The notes beneath the pieces were generated by a model, which searched no databases, was not told the DNA's origin, and was given only the letters and a program-made list of their open reading frames with translations. This document shows, piece by piece, positions 15,418-23,058 of a DNA stretch of 35,731 nt. Position 1 is the first letter of the stretch. Each line of letters opens with the position of its first letter. Source of the stretch: a virus; IMG/VR virus record IMGVR_UViG_3300031772_000135, positions 1 through 35,731 of that record; one strand, 5' to 3'. Position numbers and translations under genes: made by a program.

Positions 15418-18400
15418 TTAAAAGATTTCGTGGTCAGATGCGGGGCCGGTGTTGCGCACGTCGCGCAACCATTCCCACACGTTGGCGTAATTTTCCCTTG
15501 GGTATTCACCTGCCCGCTGGAACTGGCGAATCTGAGCCTGGGCGATCTGGTGAAGGTCTTTGTCGCTCGTGCGCTTTGGGAAGGTGTGCCCGCCCACTGG
15601 CTTGCTGACCTTGTTCCAGTCGATTCTGATCGGGTCTTGCGGCCAGTCCGTGCCTTCTCGGTAGAGGACCGGCCAGTCTTCTGGTTTGCACTGAAAGTTC
15701 GGATCGTCGATCAAGTAGTAATTGATGGATGCGCAAGTCGGGAAGCGAAAGATGCGATAAATCCACCGCTGTCCTGGCAGGGCCACGTCCTTGACCTCGA
15801 AGTCGTCGTCTTCGGATTCGGGCAAGTTCACGTTGCGGTATCCCTGGCCAAAGTCTTGGCGCAACTCCCAGTCCTGCGTGACGACCCAGGTTTCGACGAC
15901 CGCGCCCAGCACAGCGCGGTTAATCTCCATATAGGCGATTTTCTCACGCTGGTCTTTCAGGTTGGTCTTGGCCCAGTCATAGGCGCTCTTGACCGAAACG
16001 AACGGCCCCTGGTTCTCCCATACTGGTTCTTGTTCCGGGTCGGCCAAATCGGAGTAGAAGTCATCGTAAGTGTAGTTGAGGTAGATTTCCTCATCGAGTT
16101 TGCTCAGCTCCTTGAGGTCGGCTTCCTCGTCTTCGGTCGCCTCGTGCAGGCTCTCCCGCACCTGGGCTTTTTGCTGGATCACGTCGCCGGAATGCCGAAT
16201 CAGGTCTGCCAAGCCGAAGTGTAGCGGGCTGGGCCAGTCGCCGAACTTTACCCAGGCAGAATCCTCGGTTTCGCGGGCTTCATCGGCACGGAGGTTAGGC
16301 TCAAACTGTTTGGGCACCAGGGCCAGGAAATTGTGGTAGCTGAAGGTGCCCTTCCTGAAGACATTGAGCGGGGTCAGCTTCATCGGGCCGGTGTAGCCGC
16401 TCTCTTCCCTGGCTTCGCGCTCGGCGGCGTCAGCCGGAGCTTCCCCCTCCTCGACGGCCCCGCCCCAGGTGCCCCAGGTATGGGGCTGCTCGACGCTGCC
16501 GGAGCGGCGGGGCAGAAGGATGAGGCCCGTGTCCTGGGCTAGGAAAATGCAGCCTGCGGCCTGTTCGCCCCAAAATCCAGTGCGTTGGAGAGCGTCCCAG
16601 TGGCTTCCTTCCTCGACCTTATTTTTGTAAACAATCGAATCGGGCTTGTCCAGTGGTCCCATCGCTTCCTTCCAGTCTTTGATGAACTGCTCAGGCGGCT
16701 GGCCATAGTGGACAACGATGCGCGAGCGATACTCCGGGTCGCGCTCATCAACCTCTTCGGCGATGCAGACGATGTGGTTGCTGCCACTGAAGCCGATGGG
16801 TTCCAACGACCGGCCAGTGGTGTTGAACGACCATTCCTTCATCATCAGGGGCCGGGCGGAAGCTTTCATTGTCCGGCTCAGCCGATCCTTGAAGTCAAGG
16901 AATTTAGTTTCGGCTTGATTGGCGTCCGGCACGGGCGGGGCATCGTCGTAGGTGCCGAACAGGTGCTCCCACTCGTTTCGGTAGTGGCTCTTGTCCCAGT
17001 CAGTCGAGTAGGAAACCATGCGCTCCAGCATGATCCGGTAGCCTTCGTCGAACAGCATCTTGCGGACGGTTGTGGCCAACTCCGGCGAGGTCTTGTCTCC
17101 AAATTTGTGCAAGAGCTGCTTCGCGGCATCATCTGCCCACTGGACCTTGGCCTTGTCCGCCAGTTTGCCGTAGTAGTTCTCCTCGTCGCGCATCCGATCA
17201 CGATAGACTTCGGCGAAATAGGGCCAGATGTGCGAGTAAACATGGTCGCTGATGTGACGGGCCAAGGCGATGATGCTGCTGCCCAGGGAGTCCTCGTCAC
17301 CCACGAGCGAGCGGGGCTGAAGTTCCATGACAACGATGAGCGGGTTCACCTTGTCGCGCCGGGATACTTTGCCCGCTGACGAGATGGCCGTCATCAGGTT
17401 GGTAGTGACGTAAACCCCGCTCAGGCTCTTGCGTGTGGGCTGGATCATGCCCGCGTTCGGGTCTTCGCTCCAGGCGCGGGCTTTGGGTTCCGGGATCAAT
17501 CCCTGCGCCAGAATTTTGGGCAGGAGCTTCGAGGTCGTGCCATGGTAGAAGATGGCCCGTTCGCCCTCAGCCCCGCCGTAACGCTCTTCCAGGGTTTCGC
17601 GCATCGTCTTAGGCTTGATGCTAACCATAAAGCCACGGGGATACACGTCCTGGGGAGCCGCGAAAACGATGTTCCGGGTGATTTCTACGGAAGGCGTGTC
17701 CATGAATCGGAAGATGATCTTGTCGAGGGCATAGCCGCCGTCCCAGTGGTCGGTCTTGATGCTGCCATTGACGTAGGCGTTTTCCGGGTTCATCGCGCCC
17801 TCAACGACCGCAACGTCGGTTATGCCAGGCGTAACAGAAAGCACTTTGGCGATCTCCTGGGCAACCTCCATCGGTGTGCTGGGCAGGGCCACGTCCTTGA
17901 TCTCAAAGTCACTTTCCTTGGCTTCGTCCAACTGCTCCCGTTCCTGCTCTGGAAAGTCCAGGGGGTCAGGGCTGCTGAAGAACCGCCTGAAGTCGATGTT
18001 GCTGGCCGTGAAAGACGCCCCATCGCCCTGGCTCCAGAAACCGCTGTAACTGATCTCGACATCATTGAAGCCCTTGTTGCGAAGGAGCCATCTCCATTCG
18101 GCGATGACCGGCTCGGACCAATAGTTGTCGCCTTCATTGGTCTCGTTCCACCATTCCCGCGCCTTTTCTTTGGCTTCATCATCGAGCTGGTCGTATTGAA
18201 AGCCGCCTGCGTCGTCCGTTTTGCCGTCCGCGTTGAAGGTGTAGTTGTTGGCGCGGATGTTGTCGGCAACCACTTCCTCTTCGTGTTCCGCTTCGTAGCT
18301 GGCCTCCAACTCCTGGTAAATCTTGTGGTTCCAATCATAAAGCCGCTTCTGGATGTATTCTTCCAGATCACTGATGAGCTTGTCGGTGCGATCTTCTTCA

Positions 18401-18984
18401 GCGACACTCTGGTTGCGGGTCATGCCGTCCGGCCAGTTGTAGGAGTTATACAGCTCGACTTCCGTGGTGCGTTCGTGGACGTAGTGATGGTTCGTGCGCA
18501 CCACGTTTCCGCTGAGTTCGAGGATGCCTTGATCGAATAGCTGGGCCAGCTCCTCGAAAGGACTCAGGGAGCCTCCCATTGACACATCCTTTATGTCGAA
18601 GTCGTCGTCGGCGGATTCTTGCAGTTCGCCGCCCAGGATGGCCGCGAATGGCACCCACTTGTCCTGGTCCCAGGCCAGCAGCCGCGACCCGCGTTTCTTC
18701 ACCCACCGCAGGTCGATGCCCTTTTTATCGGCAATCTCGCGCAGCTTGTCGATGCCCTTCGCTTGGTCTTGTTGGTAATAGCCAATCGGAACGGAGCCGA
18801 ACTTGGGGGCCAGGCCGATGCGGGTCATCCAATTGAAGGCGCGGAACAGCTTGGCTTCGTTGCCCCAGATGCCGGGGCCGAGATCGACGGCCAATGGCTC
18901 GGTGGTGGAAAAGTAAACATCTTTCGATTCGAGTTCGTCCTCGTCTTCGAGCAAAACTTTCAGGATGTCGTCGATTTCACTCAT
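15418..18984 (-). CDS. giant multidomain protein: ART-like and Nudix domains with repeated acidic linkers
   Basis: 1188 residues from the ATG at 18984, which overlaps the upstream stop (ATGA). The frame is open 13 codons earlier. Order: N-terminal helix plus acid (SEIDDILKVLLEDEDELESK); a domain to about 122; linker DDDFDIKDVSMG (126-137); a domain with DDEAKEKAREWW (268-279) and SGFWSQGDGA (314-323), a pattern I recall from stand-alone phage proteins; linker KESDFEIKDVAL (356-367); an ART/KptA-like domain with YHGTTS (480-485) and GVYVTTN (523-529); a helical region; a Nudix hydrolase domain whose box runs Gly842, Glu848, REAREE (856-861); linker RESLHEATEDEEADLKEL (943-960); linker ESEDDDFEVKDVALPG (1056-1071); a C-terminal domain. 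ART and Nudix activities both act on NAD-type nucleotides. A virion-carried polyvalent effector is the best reading. Confidence 0.65.
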   Translation of the reverse strand: MSEIDDILKVLLEDEDELESKDVYFSTTEPLAVDLGPGIWGNEAKLFRAFNWMTRIGLAPKFGSVPIGYYQQDQAKGIDKLREIADKKGIDLRWVKKRGSRLLAWDQDKWVPFAAILGGELQESADDDFDIKDVSMGGSLSPFEELAQLFDQGILELSGNVVRTNHHYVHERTTEVELYNSYNWPDGMTRNQSVAEEDRTDKLISDLEEYIQKRLYDWNHKIYQELEASYEAEHEEEVVADNIRANNYTFNADGKTDDAGGFQYDQLDDEAKEKAREWWNETNEGDNYWSEPVIAEWRWLLRNKGFNDVEISYSGFWSQGDGASFTASNIDFRRFFSSPDPLDFPEQEREQLDEAKESDFEIKDVALPSTPMEVAQEIAKVLSVTPGITDVAVVEGAMNPENAYVNGSIKTDHWDGGYALDKIIFRFMDTPSVEITRNIVFAAPQDVYPRGFMVSIKPKTMRETLEERYGGAEGERAIFYHGTTSKLLPKILAQGLIPEPKARAWSEDPNAGMIQPTRKSLSGVYVTTNLMTAISSAGKVSRRDKVNPLIVVMELQPRSLVGDEDSLGSSIIALARHISDHVYSHIWPYFAEVYRDRMRDEENYYGKLADKAKVQWADDAAKQLLHKFGDKTSPELATTVRKMLFDEGYRIMLERMVSYSTDWDKSHYRNEWEHLFGTYDDAPPVPDANQAETKFLDFKDRLSRTMKASARPLMMKEWSFNTTGRSLEPIGFSGSNHIVCIAEEVDERDPEYRSRIVVHYGQPPEQFIKDWKEAMGPLDKPDSIVYKNKVEEGSHWDALQRTGFWGEQAAGCIFLAQDTGLILLPRRSGSVEQPHTWGTWGGAVEEGEAPADAAEREAREESGYTGPMKLTPLNVFRKGTFSYHNFLALVPKQFEPNLRADEARETEDSAWVKFGDWPSPLHFGLADLIRHSGDVIQQKAQVRESLHEATEDEEADLKELSKLDEEIYLNYTYDDFYSDLADPEQEPVWENQGPFVSVKSAYDWAKTNLKDQREKIAYMEINRAVLGAVVETWVVTQDWELRQDFGQGYRNVNLPESEDDDFEVKDVALPGQRWIYRIFRFPTCASINYYLIDDPNFQCKPEDWPVLYREGTDWPQDPIRIDWNKVSKPVGGHTFPKRTSDKDLHQIAQAQIRQFQRAGEYPRENYANVWEWLRDVRNTGPASDHEIF
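15430..15444 (-). repeat. dispersed motif CCCGCATCTGACCAC, copy
   Basis: Lies in the last codons of the giant gene (giving PASDHE), pointing to the 141-aa gene whose start is 47 nt further. Same one-base-longer form as the copy at 21704. Confidence 0.6.
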
Positions 18985-19466
18985 AGCAGCGGGTTGATCT
19001 CGATGCGCCATTGGCCGGTGCAACTTACTCGGAAGTCGGCGCTGTCCGTTATGGCCAGGGCAGAGCTGGCCGTGCTGTATTGGATGTTGTTTACGGCCAG
19101 CCAGGTGTAAATGCCGGGCACCGTGGTCACGAAGGGATTCTCGATGCGTGTGGAGACACCAAGGGCCGAGGCGGTCACTTTATCGAGCTTCGTGGTGGAA
19201 GCCGGATCGGCGTTGTTGTAATTGAAGAACAACGCCACGTAGCACATGCCCAGGCTCGAATTGATGTAGTTGGCGGGCACAATCTTCGTCAGGTCAACGG
19301 TCGAGCTGATGAAGTTCAGGTGAAGCATCCGCACGGTCAACCGCGACGGCGCGGTCAGCTTGATCGTGGCGATCACCACCCAGTCGGACATCTTGATCTC
19401 CGTGGACGGCAGGGCGATGGGCGCGTCCACCGTGTTGGCCATTTTGCGTTCAGTTAAAAAGCTCAT
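18981..19466 (-). CDS. virion-associated hypothetical protein, paralogue of 14957-15382
   Basis: 161 residues, ATG start, no clear ribosome-binding site. It shares D-A-P-I-A-L-P-S-T-E-I, V-R-M-L-H-L-N-F-I-S and N-S-S-L-G with the 141-aa protein at 14957-15382. The two paralogues bracket the giant ART/Nudix gene, suggesting duplication of a small structural gene with the giant gene lying or inserted between. Likely a small beta-rich virion component. Confidence 0.6.
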   Translation of the reverse strand: MSFLTERKMANTVDAPIALPSTEIKMSDWVVIATIKLTAPSRLTVRMLHLNFISSTVDLTKIVPANYINSSLGMCYVALFFNYNNADPASTTKLDKVTASALGVSTRIENPFVTTVPGIYTWLAVNNIQYSTASSALAITDSADFRVSCTGQWRIEINPLL

Positions 19467-19483
19467 ATTGAGTTTTGTAATTT

Positions 19484-21262
19484 CTAATCAGCCGAGAGCA
19501 TACCCCGGTCAAAGTAGTAGTCATTGGCGGTCTTGCCCAGCTTATGCCGGTTTTTTCTCCACCATTCCACCGCCCGGCCTGTGCCCCAGGCGTTGCCGGG
19601 GGCGTTCCAGCCCTGGGGATGGAAGGGAAGAATCTTATGCAGTTGGGCCATTTCGTCGCGGATGCGCTCAACAGTTTCATGCCCCCTGTCGGACTGAACT
19701 TCGCCGACCACTTTGTCATTGAACAAAATCTTGTAGGTGCCGGGAGAGAGGGCAACCAACTGTGTGTCTCCGGGGGGTATATTTTGGTCGTAGTAGTTGG
19801 GCACACGCTTGGTCTGCCACAGCCAGGGCGTTTCCTCGTAAGGGCGGCGGATGAACATGCGGGCGATCATCTGATTCTGGTTATCCAGCTTTCGATCCAC
19901 TTTCGCGTCGCGGTGCCGAATGGGGATGAACGGAGCGATGGCTTCCCGCGCCCGCTTGGCCCCGTTGATGTAGGCTACGGCATTGGGTGCGGGCCAGGTG
20001 AACTTGAGTAAAATCTCGTCTTTGATGCGCTCGGCTTGCTCGATCTTGAAGCCAGCGGACTCCAGGGCTTCCCTGGCGCTGCCCAGGGTATCGAAGGCTA
20101 TGTCCTTGAAGTCAACTTCCTCATCCTCGGTCTCGTCGATCAGGTTAGAGACGAGCCTGCGGACGTTGGCGCTGTCCGCTTTGGATTCGGTGGATCGCCA
20201 GCGTTGTCGTTGTCCCCACAGCCAGCGGGCGGCGTCGAGACTTTCGCCGAAGGTCTCGTTCGGTGCCTTGTCGGGCCAGAGTGCGCTCTTGATCCGCCAA
20301 CCTAAAACCAGGTTGTCGGCTGCCAGGACGCGCTCGATTTCTCCGATATACAGGCGGTGCTCATAGCCCAGTTCCTCACCGTCCACATAAACTTCCCAAA
20401 TGCCGCTGCCCCATTGTTCGTGGCCGGTGTCATGGCCCAAAATTAGAAATGTAAACGTCGGATATTCGTCGTCATAAACCTCTTTGAAGTCTATGTCATC
20501 TTCAGCTTCGCGCAGTTTCTTCATGCCGATGCGATCCATCCAGATCGCCATTGCGGCCTCCTCCCTGCTCTTGAAACCGCGCTTCCACATGTAACCCTTG
20601 TCGGGCATGTAGATTACCACCCAGCCTTGAGCTGGTTCCAGCCAAGGGCGCTCGCTGGTCAGGACGCTCAAGTCGAGGGAGACTGTGCCAATGAGTTCGC
20701 CATAGGCGTAAACAAAGGTCTGCTTGTTCGAGTCGCGCTCGTCGTTTCGGATGTAGCGGAACTCCGGCGTGACATAGCCCGCGACAGCTTTCACGTCGTC
20801 TTCGTCGCCTTCGATCTCGGATTCGCTCAGCGGCTCCAGGTCGGCCTGGCGCAGGGAGACGCTGAACCAGTCATCTGGGTGACCCTCCGGGTGGACGACT
20901 ATGTCTCCGGCTTGGTCGATGCCGATCAGGTAAGCTTTGCGCTCGGCGAACTTGCCGGTCTTGATCTTGAACACCAGACCGGGCGGGTAGTTGAAGTCGT
21001 TGGCCGGTTCGAGCCGGTCGGCGGGGTAGAGGATGGCGTCGTTGATGTTCTCTGTGGCTCCGTCCAGGTGAATCCAAAAGTCGCGCTCGTTGTTGATGGT
21101 GGATTTGCCCATGACCGTGCCCAGTTCGCCGGTATATTGGCCGTCGGTCACGCGCACGCGGCTGCCGACGAAGTAAGGCACGATGGCCATGTCCTTGCCG
21201 AGGATTTCTTCGTCCTCGTCGGATTCCAGCACGCGAGCCAGGATGGAGGCGATTTCAGGCAT
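19484..21262 (-). CDS. 592-aa modular protein with the same acidic linkers
   Basis: Starts PEIASILARVLESDEDEE after Met, closely resembling the N-terminus of the giant protein. A KOW/SH3-like unit (31-54, VGSRVRVTDGQYTGELGTV) comes next. Linkers recur at about 149-160 (EIEGDEDDVKAV), 251-262 (REAEDDIDFKEV) and 375-390 (IDETEDEEVDFKDIAF), separating domains of 80-130 residues. None of these has a recognised catalytic motif. The gene starts 4 nt after the gp53-like gene stops. The shared linkers suggest that it travels, or is processed, together with the giant protein. Confidence 0.55.
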   Translation of the reverse strand: MPEIASILARVLESDEDEEILGKDMAIVPYFVGSRVRVTDGQYTGELGTVMGKSTINNERDFWIHLDGATENINDAILYPADRLEPANDFNYPPGLVFKIKTGKFAERKAYLIGIDQAGDIVVHPEGHPDDWFSVSLRQADLEPLSESEIEGDEDDVKAVAGYVTPEFRYIRNDERDSNKQTFVYAYGELIGTVSLDLSVLTSERPWLEPAQGWVVIYMPDKGYMWKRGFKSREEAAMAIWMDRIGMKKLREAEDDIDFKEVYDDEYPTFTFLILGHDTGHEQWGSGIWEVYVDGEELGYEHRLYIGEIERVLAADNLVLGWRIKSALWPDKAPNETFGESLDAARWLWGQRQRWRSTESKADSANVRRLVSNLIDETEDEEVDFKDIAFDTLGSAREALESAGFKIEQAERIKDEILLKFTWPAPNAVAYINGAKRAREAIAPFIPIRHRDAKVDRKLDNQNQMIARMFIRRPYEETPWLWQTKRVPNYYDQNIPPGDTQLVALSPGTYKILFNDKVVGEVQSDRGHETVERIRDEMAQLHKILPFHPQGWNAPGNAWGTGRAVEWWRKNRHKLGKTANDYYFDRGMLSAD

Positions 21263-21266
21263 AAAC

Positions 21267-21626
21267 TTAGACGTTCAGCACCCCCAGGCTGGCCAGGCGC
21301 AGGCGGCTCGGAACCCGGATAATGCTCCCGACCTCCGGTCCAATCATGGGGTCGAGTTCAGGATTGCAGCGCGAGACTGCCCACCACAGCTCCGGGGTGC
21401 TATAGAATTTCTGCGAGATGAGGTCAAACCGACCGCCGCCTCTGGCTGGAACCGTAAATAGGATGTCAGTGGGATCAGGGACAACAGGGTCGCGCTTCAG
21501 GCCGAACACGACGACGTTTTCTTTGCCCGTATCGAGTTCTGCCTGAATCTGATAAGCCGGAGTTGCCGTAAACATGCTATACGGAACCAGCTCCACGCGC
21601 ACCACTGGCTCTTGCTGATTTGCCAT
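21267..21626 (-). CDS. baseplate wedge gp53/LysM-like protein
   Basis: 119 residues. The C-terminal half (FDLISQKFYSTPELWWAVSR, then NPELDP and IIRVPS) matches the pattern of phage T4 gp53-like baseplate wedge and LysM-type tail proteins: D-x-I-x-x-x-x-Y, a WW helix, N-P-x-x-D-P, then a hydrophobic strand ending in V-P. Such proteins sit in the baseplate of contractile tails. This is the best evidence here for a myovirus-like particle. Leader GGTAGTTATGGC precedes the ATG. Confidence 0.6.
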   Translation of the reverse strand: MANQQEPVVRVELVPYSMFTATPAYQIQAELDTGKENVVVFGLKRDPVVPDPTDILFTVPARGGGRFDLISQKFYSTPELWWAVSRCNPELDPMIGPEVGSIIRVPSRLRLASLGVLNV

Positions 21627-21707
21627 GCCATAACTACCGGCGGGTTGCCTGCCCCCGCACTAATTATTCTTGCACTCGTTAGTGAATTAGCGCAGAGTTC
21701 ACTGTGG
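21627..21707. other. intergenic region with inverted repeats
   Basis: Between the gp53-like gene and the GHMP-kinase stop. CACTAA (21658-21663) can pair with TTAGTG about 20 nt on, and CCCGCA (21654) with TGCGGG of the motif copy at 21704-21718, giving a nested stem. No T-run, so a leader structure is more likely than a terminator. Confidence 0.35.
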
Positions 21708-21718
21708 TCAGATGCGGG
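21704..21718 (-). repeat. dispersed motif CCCGCATCTGACCAC, copy
   Basis: It overlaps the end of the GHMP-kinase gene and supplies its stop codon (TGA inside the motif). It points to the gp53-like gene, 77 nt downstream. Confidence 0.65.
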
Positions 21719-22520
21719 CGGGCTGGCGGATGAATGGTTCGATGGCTATTCGCCCCGGTCCCGCCGCTACAAACGCCTGGCGGCTAGTCGAATTTGTAAA
21801 CAAATATAAGGCGTAGCCTCCGAATCCGCCCCCGCAGTATTTCTTGGCCGCTTCACCGACGACAGGCAAATCGTCCATCCCCTCTTGACGCTGAACCGCA
21901 TAGCTGGTGTTGATGCCATCGGCCAATAGCGGGAGGGACGAGGCGCGGACGGCATTGCGGCACATGTGGCCAGCCTCGACAATCAAGTCCCAGTTGCGGT
22001 TTAGGGACACCAGGCTGGGTGTGTTGTGGGGTTTGCCCGTCCAGCACAACGCCATCAGGCCCCGCAGCCATTCACCGCTGGTCTTCATGTCGAGCACCGG
22101 GCGTGGGCCGGAAATCCAGGAGCACAGGCCGGTCTCGGAGATGATGGCCGGGTCTTGCCAACCGATGCCAAGCTGGAGTTCGGTCTCGACGGCGTTGTTC
22201 CCCAGAAGCACGCTATAGGCTGCTGAGCCACCCAAGCCGCCATTGCGCTCGTAGCCCCAGTGCTTGAGACTGACCATCGGCGTGATGGCACAGTTGACCA
22301 CGTAGCTGTTGGGCCGGGCGAAGCGGGGCACGTCCAACCAGCCGCCGCCGAAGTCCACTCTTACCGGGACTTCTTTCGGCCCGGTTGGCGGTGCGAGTGT
22401 TGCTGGTGCAATATACGGCAACGGGATTGACTTTGCTGCTCGACGACTTTGCTCAATTTTATGCTGGTTTGGATCAGTGCTTCGCCCACCTTCATCCTGA
22501 GCATTTGCGTTTGTTCCCAT
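21708..22520 (-). CDS. compact GHMP sugar kinase (heptose/fucose-kinase-like)
   Basis: 270 residues as an open frame from the ATG at 22520. VPVRVDFGGGWLDVPRFARP (51-70) is the N-terminal substrate signature of the HddA/fucokinase branch of GHMP kinases (R-x-D/S-F-x-G-G-x-x-D-V). GLGGSAA (95-101) is the ATP-binding motif 2. GWQDPA (120-125) matches the G-x-Q-D segment, and GGGFGGYALYLF (230-241) motif 3. Family members are usually about 320-350 residues, so this is short. The first 45 residues overlap a better-looking frame of the neighbouring gene, so the true start may be internal, for example TTG at 22421. Predicted reaction: ATP-dependent phosphorylation of a hexose or heptose. Confidence 0.6.
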   Translation of the reverse strand: MGTNANAQDEGGRSTDPNQHKIEQSRRAAKSIPLPYIAPATLAPPTGPKEVPVRVDFGGGWLDVPRFARPNSYVVNCAITPMVSLKHWGYERNGGLGGSAAYSVLLGNNAVETELQLGIGWQDPAIISETGLCSWISGPRPVLDMKTSGEWLRGLMALCWTGKPHNTPSLVSLNRNWDLIVEAGHMCRNAVRASSLPLLADGINTSYAVQRQEGMDDLPVVGEAAKKYCGGGFGGYALYLFTNSTSRQAFVAAGPGRIAIEPFIRQPARI

Positions 22521-22639
22521 AAGTCATCAAATTTATCCCTGAAATATTTAACGACTTCGACCAGCTCCCTGGCCGAGGCTTGGCACATGTCTTCGGAGAT
22601 GTCGTTGCTAACCTGGAGGATGCGCTCCTCGGAAATCAA
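22361..22639 (-). CDS. small helical hypothetical protein, TTG start
   Basis: 92 residues from a TTG at 22639 that overlaps the upstream stop as TTGA. The sequence after it (ISEERILQVSNDISED and on through a charged helix to IKLSKVVEQQ) is a convincing amphipathic coiled coil. The last 20 residues are basic and less protein-like and overlap the GHMP-kinase frame by 160 nt. Function unknown. A coiled-coil structural or chaperone role would fit the context. Confidence 0.45.
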   Translation of the reverse strand: MISEERILQVSNDISEDMCQASARELVEVVKYFRDKFDDLWEQTQMLRMKVGEALIQTSIKLSKVVEQQSQSRCRILHQQHSHRQPGRKKSR

Positions 22640-23040
22640 GTAGCGGCGTCGGCAGGGAAGAACTTCTTGCGGAATCCCTCTCTGGCCATCGCAGCTTCCT
22701 CGTCCGCTATCGTCGGCCCCCCGTCCATTTGAATGGTTGTGCCCTCCGGGGCCGCAGCATCGAACGGCTCCCCCGCCGCTACGATGATGCTGCGGCGGCA
22801 AATCCCGTGGCGTGCCCACAGGGCTGCCGCCAGGAGTTGGTTGATGGCTATGGTCTGCTCCTTGCCCTCCGGCACCAGGTTGAGGATGCCGTGCGCGAGC
22901 GTCTTGCAGGCGTTTTGGATTTGTTGACATGCGTGGTTTTGGTCAACCGTAAGCGGTGGATTGAAGCTGAACACTTCCTCAATCTCGCGGGTTAATTCTT
23001 CCGGGTTGAGCGGTGGTCGATCTACGATTTCGTCTTTCAT
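22636..23040 (-). CDS. Acb2-like small protein (candidate cyclic-nucleotide sponge)
   Basis: 134 residues. The core PPLTVDQNHACQQIQNACKT followed by LAHGILNLVPEGKEQTIAI and ALWARHGICRR matches the pattern of the Acb2/T4 Vs.4 family as I recall it: D-Q, then an I-x-x-A/C-K-x-L-A helix, a P-x-x-x-E turn, A-I-x-x-L and a final W-A-x-x-x-I-x-R helix. Acb2 sequesters cyclic oligonucleotides and blocks CBASS defence. The 45-residue C-terminal extension is not part of that fold. The gene sits between the terminase and the sugar kinase, a position where accessory genes are common. The assignment rests on pattern only. Confidence 0.45.
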   Translation of the reverse strand: MKDEIVDRPPLNPEELTREIEEVFSFNPPLTVDQNHACQQIQNACKTLAHGILNLVPEGKEQTIAINQLLAAALWARHGICRRSIIVAAGEPFDAAAPEGTTIQMDGGPTIADEEAAMAREGFRKKFFPADAAT

Positions 23041-23058
23041 TGCTTTATAGAACGGATT

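Noticed and set aside
17542-18540. Plus-strand open frame of 332 codons, and similar ones at 5625-6341, 12572-13390, 15430-16224, 28567-29337 and 30622-31497
   Set aside because: All are mirror frames of minus-strand genes whose translations carry recognisable domains or repeats.
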